Positions 57,961 through 64,000 of a stretch of DNA of 64,000 nucleotides are shown piece after piece (within the stretch, counting starts at the first letter, position 1; the number at the start of each line of letters is the position of its first letter). Below the pieces are notes generated by a model. That model saw nothing but the letters and a program-made list of their open reading frames with translations. It did not search any database and had not been told where the DNA came from. This stretch comes from Lepas anatifera (lineage: Eukaryota; Arthropoda; Thecostraca; Lepadidae), in contig JAOTON010001676.1 of assembly GCA_034440635.1 (NCBI GenBank), forward strand, positions 434,001 to 498,000. Direction: 5' to 3'. Both the position numbers and the translations under genes were made by a program.

Positions 57961-57978
57961 CAACAACAACAAAAACAG
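56566..57978 (+). mobile_element. 5'-truncated I/Ingi-group LINE with RNase H
   Basis: Only the C-terminal part of ORF2 remains. The element ends almost at its stop codon, with a (CAA)n tail at 57959-57978. A very short 3' UTR and a simple-repeat tail fit the I/Ingi group. The piece is much more GC-rich than its surroundings. Confidence 0.78.
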
Positions 57979-59073
57979 GTGAATCAAAACTAGCACATAA
58001 TGTAGCCCAAAGAATGTATCCTTCACCAGTATATCATTGCTGATTTTGAATAAGAACAGGAGTACTTGGATATTTTCTAAGAGCACGGAAAACACGTCCA
58101 TTCTCAGTCGCTGAAAGCACTGAACTTCCCTTCTCCTCCAGCCGTCCCGGTTCTATCTGCTTGCCAGTCACGCTATGTCTGTATTAGGAGAAAGACCCAT
58201 GTTACGCACTCCCAACGAAAAAAATCGCAATTGCTCGTAGGGAGCCGAATGGCCTAGTGGTTTCGTTGATCAGTTATCCACTGGGGGTTAAATGACATGC
58301 AGGAATTAGGATTAGAATATAAAGTAAGTGAGGCTACTGAGGGTTCTAGGCACGAGAAAGCACCAAGCACCAAGTAGACCCACAATATACAGACTAGATA
58401 TGCTTATCATAGAGTAATATAACCTTGCACAGCAAGAGCAAACAGGATCATCCGCAACAGTATACCCTAGGAGCACTAGAGAATTGGGGAGATTGAGCAA
58501 ACTCATGGCAAAGGAAAGCACCAAACTCAAACATTATCTGTGTGGTCAGTGATGCTCATGGGAGAGTGGGGAATATTCAGATGAGAGGCCAGAGGTGAGT
58601 CGGGGCCACGAATGGAGCCAGGCGGAGGCAGATGAAGGGGAGGCACCACACCAGTCAGAAATGAGTCATGCTGTGCAGTAGGTGCAGGAGCACCAGCAAC
58701 GCTCATGTCAGGTGGCCCAGCTGGTCCCTCATCAGAATCAGCACCAACCGCTCCACGGTTAGGGTCTGTGGTTGTTGTAGTGGGTAATCAATGTTTACAA
58801 TAATCACTTTGGCCTTATTCTGGTTGGGAAATGGCTAATATGCCTATATTTCGTTTTTCCTCTATTATTATTGAAAGACAAAGTCTTCATGGTAGGGTGA
58901 GGGGGTAAGACGCATACGTTAAGGGAGAATGTGTCTGTACCATTCCTGCGTGAATGGAATTGCCTTATTTTTCTTTGTTAAGTTCTGGCATTGTCTGTCT
59001 ACACTCAGATAGATGTTTGGGATTCTGACGCTATGGCAAGTGTGCGAAATTTGCTTTTCTTGAGACCATTAAA
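57979..59073. other. Non-coding stretch with a possible tRNA-derived fragment
   Basis: At 58241-58290 the sequence GGAGCCGAATGGCCTAGTGG has a good Pol III A-box (TGGCCTAGTGG at 58250-58260) and resembles the 5' half of a tRNA-Ser or a tRNA-derived SINE. No B-box follows, so it is at best a fragment. Nothing else was recognised. Confidence 0.35.
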
Positions 59074-59141
59074 GGGCGTTTTACCCCGATAGCGGGGTAA
59101 AACGCCCTAGCCCGGGGTAAAACGCCGTTATATAACGCCCA
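59074..59141. repeat. GGGGTAAAACGCCC modules, left cluster, perfect hairpin
   Basis: GGGCGTTTTACCCC at 59074-59087 and GGGGTAAAACGCCC at 59094-59107 pair perfectly (15 bp with the next base) around a 4-nt loop. A third module, GGGGTAAAACGCC, and a partial AACGCCCACG follow. Related modules lie at 59945-60028 and 60330-60374. Together they may be the ends and interior of a palindrome-rich non-autonomous DNA transposon. Confidence 0.75.
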
Positions 59142-59944
59142 CGCATATTGTACCTCGTTACTTGAACAAGTAGGAACATTGTTGTAATTACGTTTTACGA
59201 TAGTCTTGTGACAAAGTGGACAAGTTATTCGAGGCATTAAAGCTCGACACAGCAAAACAAGCAGGTAGGCTTTTTTACCTATTATCACAAAACGCAAAAG
59301 CAATTTAAGGTAAAGCTCCAACATCTTTTAGGCGCACAAAGCACCTTAAAGCGCCTCCGGTTCATTCTGCTCGCAAGTGGTTTTCTTCGGTATGTCTTCC
59401 CATATTCTGGAACAGGATGTCAAGGTAGGATGATGATGGGTATGTATAATATGGAAAATTTAGTTACAACGATGTTGGTTCGGGATCGCTATATGCAAAC
59501 AGTGCTTCGAGCAGATCCATGACGAAAGTAGGTATTTAAGAGATCGTTAGATCCAGGAGCACCTTTGGGAGGGGCCGAACCAACGTTTGGGGGTAAACCA
59601 AGAAGAAATCGCGAAAACAAAGTATTTTTAATGAAAAACGGCCAAAATTTGGTCTTTGAGAAGACAAAATATGCATGTTTAGGCTTTGGTGGGGCCACGG
59701 CCCCTTTAGCCCCTTTAGATCCGTCAGTGATTTAAGACCACCCTCAAGATAACCAAATGAGAGCAAACCCAAACAATTTTCTGTATGCTATATGAGCTAA
59801 TTTTAAACTCGACGTCTTCTGTTACGGTGATTTTTTCCAACCCAATGTACTTCGCCATCACGACCAGTGATAGGCGTGATGGTGGTAGTAGCGATAGCAG
59901 CCCTACCTCCATGCCCAACCTATCTTAAGAATACACTTATACAT
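59142..59944. other. Non-coding interior between the module clusters
   Basis: AT-rich, with no recognisable gene on either strand. Confidence 0.5.
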
Positions 59945-60028
59945 TGGGGTAAAACGCCCACCAAATATTGGGCAAGACGCCTGGGGCGTCTTTCCCCGCA
60001 GCAGACATGGGCGTCTTACCCACGTAGT
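59945..60028. repeat. GGGGTAAAACGCCC modules, middle cluster
   Basis: GGGGTAAAACGCCC, then GGGCAAGACGCCTGGGGCGT and GGGCGTCTTACCC: direct and inverted variants within 84 bp. Confidence 0.75.
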
Positions 60029-60329
60029 AACGGCAGCGTCGCAACAAAGATTTTCAATTCTGCGGCGTTTCCATGCCACATAGTGACTGTCAAAATGTCG
60101 CCCAAATTCGCTGTTTCAACCACACAAATTGCCGTGAGTACATCTAAATTGCATAGAATACAATCACAACTTTATGATAGTTTGTTTTTATATCCGGAGG
60201 GGCAAAAACAACAAATGCTTGCTAAAATTAACGGAGCAGACTAGGCGCGTCCAAACACGCTCAGGACCCGATCAGAAAGACCGCTACCAGAAAAATACTG
60301 ATGGAGGGTCCGTTCTATTAGCCTGTAGG

Positions 60330-60374
60330 TGGTAGTAGGCGTCTTACCCAGGTGGGCGCGTTACCCCACTCTAC
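60330..60374. repeat. GGGGTAAAACGCCC modules, right cluster
   Basis: GGCGTCTTACCC and GGGCGCGTTACCCC, inverted relative to the left cluster. A LINE relic begins immediately afterwards. Confidence 0.7.
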
Positions 60375-60376
60375 CC

Positions 60377-62595
60377 TATGTTAGTGACCATCTCCCCATT
60401 GCCCTGAAACTCCAACCTGTAACTAAGGCGCCATCCCTTAAAAATAACTCTCATAGATCTTTTGATTTCAGAAAAGTTGAGGCTCTTAAAACAAACTTAT
60501 CACTAAAATTAAATGCAATTTATGAGATAAGTGACCCAACTGAAGCAGCAAATCTCCTCCATTCCACCCTCACCGAAGAAATCAAGAATTTGTCCATAAT
60601 AAAAACAGGCAGGCGGCATATGCCCAAACAGCCTCGGATTGCACTCAATTTACTGCAGTCTATTAATAAGAAAAACATGCTTTACCATAAATATATTCAT
60701 TAAAAAATCATAGAAGATGAAAGGGTTTATAAAGCTTACCGCAACATCTTGACCAGTACTATTCGCACAGCGAAAAAATTATACTATCAAAGAAAGCTGG
60801 AGGAAAATAAAATGGACTCGGAAAAAACTCTGGATCACTTTGCTGGAGCTATCAAAAAAATCAAAGAATGACCTGCCTGAACAATTTGAACACAGTAATG
60901 AACTGCTATCCGACCCTAAGAATATCGCCAACCACTTTAATGAATTTTTTGCCACTATTGCCAGTTCTTTGGATGATGCATTACCAGTGTCCACCTCTGA
61001 TCCTCTCAACTTCATCGAGCAGTACCAGGGTAACCCATTTCAATTCAACTTAATCAGTGTAGAAACAACACAATCAATCATCTCTTCCCTAAAAACACAG
61101 GGGTTGGACCTGATGGAATTTCTTCCAAAATTCTAAAACTTGTTTCTGCCACCATATCCCCACACTTGACTTACCTGTTTAACTTGTGCCTGCTCTCAGG
61201 GGTGTTCCCTGACCAGTTCAAAGAAGGGCTTGTAGTCCCGGTCTTTAAAGGTGGCGATCCCGCAAATTTCTCTAATTATAGGCCAATCTATCTGCTCCCA
61301 GTCCTTTCAAAAGTACTTGAAAATGTTTTATATAGCCAAATTGCTGAATTCTTGACTGAAAACAACATATTATGTGATAATCAATTTGGCTTTCGTAAAA
61401 ATCACAGCACATACATGCCCGTTGCCCTTCTATACGAACAAATTACCTCAGCCCTTGCTTCTAAGAAAATTTGTGCTACTATCTACCTCGACTTCAGTAA
61501 GGCCTTTGATACTGTCAAGCATGATATTATTCTTAAAAAAACTTGAAAGGTACGGTATTGGCAACATCCCTCTAAAATTTTTCAAGTCATACCTGTCAAA
61601 TCGTAGCCAAAATGTTAAACTCAACTCTGTCAGGTCTTCAATTTCAAAATCAATCACTCTGGGCGTTACTCAAGGTTCTGTCCTGGGCCCGCTACTGTTT
61701 TTCCTATATATCAATGATATTCATAAAAGCTCTCAAATTCCCGTATTCTACTTGTTTGCAGACGACAGGCCCTTCTATACACTTCTGACTCAATAGAGGC
61801 TCTACAACGTACCATAAATCTAAGCATCTCTGAAATCTCTGATTGGCTAAACTGCAATCGCCTAACTCTGAATGGCAAGAAATCTACGTTTCAGCTATTT
61901 GCTCATAACAAAACTCTTGATCTCCAAATTAACATTGATAACGTGCCCCAGAAACTCCTGTACCATTCTGTATCTCGGCATATTGGTTGACGAGGATCTG
62001 AGGTGGACAACTCATATTGGGAGCCTTGAAAACTCTATATCCAGGGGAATTGGCATCATTCAAAGAAATAGGCATATTCTAAACTCAACTCATCTCCTCC
62101 TTTTGTATAATGCCCTTATTTTGCCCTTCTACATGTATGGAATTCAGCTCTAGGGCGCTACCTTTGAATATAAACTTCGCAAACTCTCAACACTGCAAAA
62201 AAGAATTGTTCGAATAGTTGATGGAGCTGACCGGCTCTCACACACCAGTCCAATCTTCAAAAAACATGCTATCTTAAAACTCCCCTACCTTGTTCAATTC
62301 ACACAAATCAACTTCATGCACAAATATCTCCTTAATGAATTGCCACAACCTCTCTCTACGCGTCTCTCCTTCTTTGAGCATGCCCGAAATCAACGACATG
62401 TCAGACACATGCAACACTTTAACGTCCCTTTCGCTCCCACAATGTACAGAAAATTCTCCCTTTTTATAACCGCCCCAAGAGTCTGGAAAAAACTGTGGCA
62501 TCAAAGATTCGGAATCTTAACGATGTATCTCGATCCAAGTCGTTCTTTAAAAAAGTTGTTAAGAACATATTCACTGACACCTACGATGAATAATT
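60377..62595 (+). pseudogene. Jockey/CR1-group LINE ORF2 relic
   Basis: Begins with VSDHLPIAL, the last motif of the APE-type endonuclease, so the 5' part is missing. A linker follows, and the reverse transcriptase is spread over three frames: FPDQFKEGLVVPVFKGGDPA, FSNYRPIYLLPVLSKVLENV, QFGFRKNHST, IYLDFSKAFDTVKHDII (61166-61546), then GVTQGSVLGPLLFFLYINDI and the catalytic FADD (61758-61769). The thumb and C-terminal parts (LNCNRLTLNGKKS, LYHSVSRHIG, and WKKLWHQRFG with its frame variants) extend to about 62595 with many stops. The clade (Daphne, Crack, L2 or similar) cannot be fixed by eye. The start abuts the GGGGTAAAACGCCC modules within a few bases. Confidence 0.85.
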
Positions 62596-64000
62596 AAGAT
62601 GTAAATGGGTGAGCGAACTGGGCGCTTCCCCAATATCTAGCTAACTAAGGTTACCAAATTTTCCAACATCATGCTGCAGATAAGAGCTCGCTAGGTGACA
62701 AAAACTGCGTGTCGCTGTATCACGAAGTTGTTTGAGATGTTTTGACCTGCACTCCTATGCTGGCAAAATGTTTAAACCATTAAGCGCGGTCATGATCTAA
62801 CATAGCACTGCGGGAGTCGAACAGGCCCACCTCTGGCACCCTACTGCTAGTCCCTAAATCCCATGCTGATATGGTACCGTGTACATACAAATTCCCATAG
62901 CCCCCTCTCTCTGCACATGCTCACGCTACGCGCACAGCTCCTCAGCTATAACCTAACCTATCCTTCTCCCACATCTAACTAATATGTTTCCGGCAGCTGC
63001 CCAGAGTCTCCTGTGATCTTGGGAGGTGTGATGCTGTTGCTGCTGCCCCTGCGGCCTCCCTGCGCCTGGTGCGGCGACTGCTGGATTGACGGTGGTGCTG
63101 CGTGTCTCTCCGGCCAGGCGTAGCCTGGGGGCTCCATGGGCTGCGCGGCGCGGTACTGCGGTGGCGGCGTCGCTGTGACCGCTGGGCGGCGCTTCGACGG
63201 CTGTTGGGTGGCGCCAAGACCCTAAAGGGTGGCGCTGCAGTGGCCGCTAGGCAGCGTTGGTGCCTGGCCGCTGTCTAGCACGGCTGAACTTTGAATTCCT
63301 GCGCGTCATCATTACTAACCCATGAATTTATTTTACTTTTTTCTTTTTTTTTTATTTCCCCGTGCCCCTATTTTTATTTTTTTCTAAACAGTTCAAACAC
63401 TATTCCTCACGATGCTGCTGATGCACTACTGTTCCAATATTGTTTGAGCTGACATCTGAAGAATCGCGTGTTCAACAATCACAGAATCAGGAATTCAAGA
63501 ATCTGCAGAATCGCGTGCCTGTTGTAATATTTGGGGTTATCGACGCACCACTGCGGATGGGTGATCCCCTGTTAAGGTTGAGCCACGTTGTTAAGCCGCG
63601 GGCTTAACCCGGGTGCCGCGGAGCGGCCCAGCCCTCGTGCCTGTTGATATTCGTTTTACCCTAAGTGCATGTTGTAATGTATGTCGCCCATGTATGTGTG
63701 GAAATATACGATATATGGATATAATAAGCGTGACGCCAAACCGGAGCATGAGCTGCAAACACTTTGTGCCGGATTGAACCTTTTTGAATTGCGTCAAAAA
63801 TGAACGTAGATGCAAACGAAAAGTTTTTAGCTAAAATAAGTTACCATTAGGAAATAAAAGATTTCGATCGACTTCTATCCGTCTTCATATATCAAACATA
63901 TTTACGTCTCAACCTAGTCAATAAAGCAAGTTGCATGCATGTATACCGACAGTACAAAAATAATATTTAGAACGAGGGTTTTAAGCAAGGGCCCAAGCGA
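62596..64000. other. Non-coding stretch, possibly including the LINE 3' UTR
   Basis: A CpG- and GC-rich patch at 62985-63270 (GGTGCGGCGACTGCTGG, GGGTGGCGCTGCAGTGGCC) is followed by T-rich runs at 63330-63385. AATCGCGTG occurs twice (near 63463 and 63509). No gene or confident element was recognised to the end of the window. Confidence 0.45.

Noticed and set aside
58241..58320. tRNA-Ser gene
   Set aside because: The A-box and part of the anticodon arm look right, but no T-arm or B-box follows, so only a degenerate fragment is noted.

Overview
This window is animal (metazoan) nuclear DNA, and almost all of it is old transposable elements and tandem repeats. Evidence for a metazoan: several non-LTR retrotransposon (LINE) groups typical of animals, a Penelope-like element with a GIY-YIG nuclease domain, Ty3/gypsy, hAT and other terminal-inverted-repeat (TIR) elements, long (TA)n tracts, and one piece resembling the end of an animal USP37-type deubiquitinase. 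The host species cannot be named from the sequence; a marine invertebrate or arthropod-like genome is only a guess. No intact host gene was found. Every recognisable coding region is broken by stops or frameshifts.

Layout: 2.3-7.7 kb holds a near full-length CR1/L2-group LINE with ORF1, ORF2 and a 2A-like peptide. At 7.7-13.4 kb there are two copies of an unidentified 1.15-kb repeat; the first is split by a 372-bp miniature transposon. At 14.7-16.2 kb lie a fragment of a LINE-like protein with an RPDG/WD nuclease-like region and the USP-like terminal exon. A Tx1/L1-type LINE relic occupies 17.5-19.9 kb. From 20.0 to 24.9 kb a GC-rich degenerate minisatellite is interrupted by a TTAA-flanked element that contains a Penelope-like element with long inverted arms. 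A minus-strand Jockey-like LINE relic lies at 24.9-26.2 kb. At 30.1-32.0 kb there is a non-autonomous hAT element with a perfect 8-bp target duplication, and at 33.0 kb a second copy of the miniature transposon.

From 33.9 to 38.3 kb is a 20-bp satellite with five interspersed 220-bp units. From 39.6 to 44.7 kb is a 54/55-bp minisatellite split by a 2.79-kb element with perfect 38-bp TIRs. At 44.7-48.7 kb there are local duplications, a second GC-rich minisatellite and a 32-bp minisatellite. From 49.2 to 56.4 kb is a 37-bp minisatellite, apparently derived from the 54-bp family in the opposite orientation, and split by a Ty3/gypsy retrotransposon with both long terminal repeats (LTRs). At 56.6-58.0 kb is a 5'-truncated LINE with an RNase H domain, at 59.1-60.4 kb a set of GGGGTAAAACGCCC modules, and at 60.4-62.6 kb another Jockey/CR1-group LINE relic.

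The pieces do not form a pathway. The recurrent pattern is mobile elements inserted into tandem arrays: at least three arrays are each split by an element whose ends can be placed to within a few bases. Long open frames inside the satellites (up to about 560 codons) follow from repeat units whose length is not a multiple of three and that lack stops, so they are not annotated as genes.
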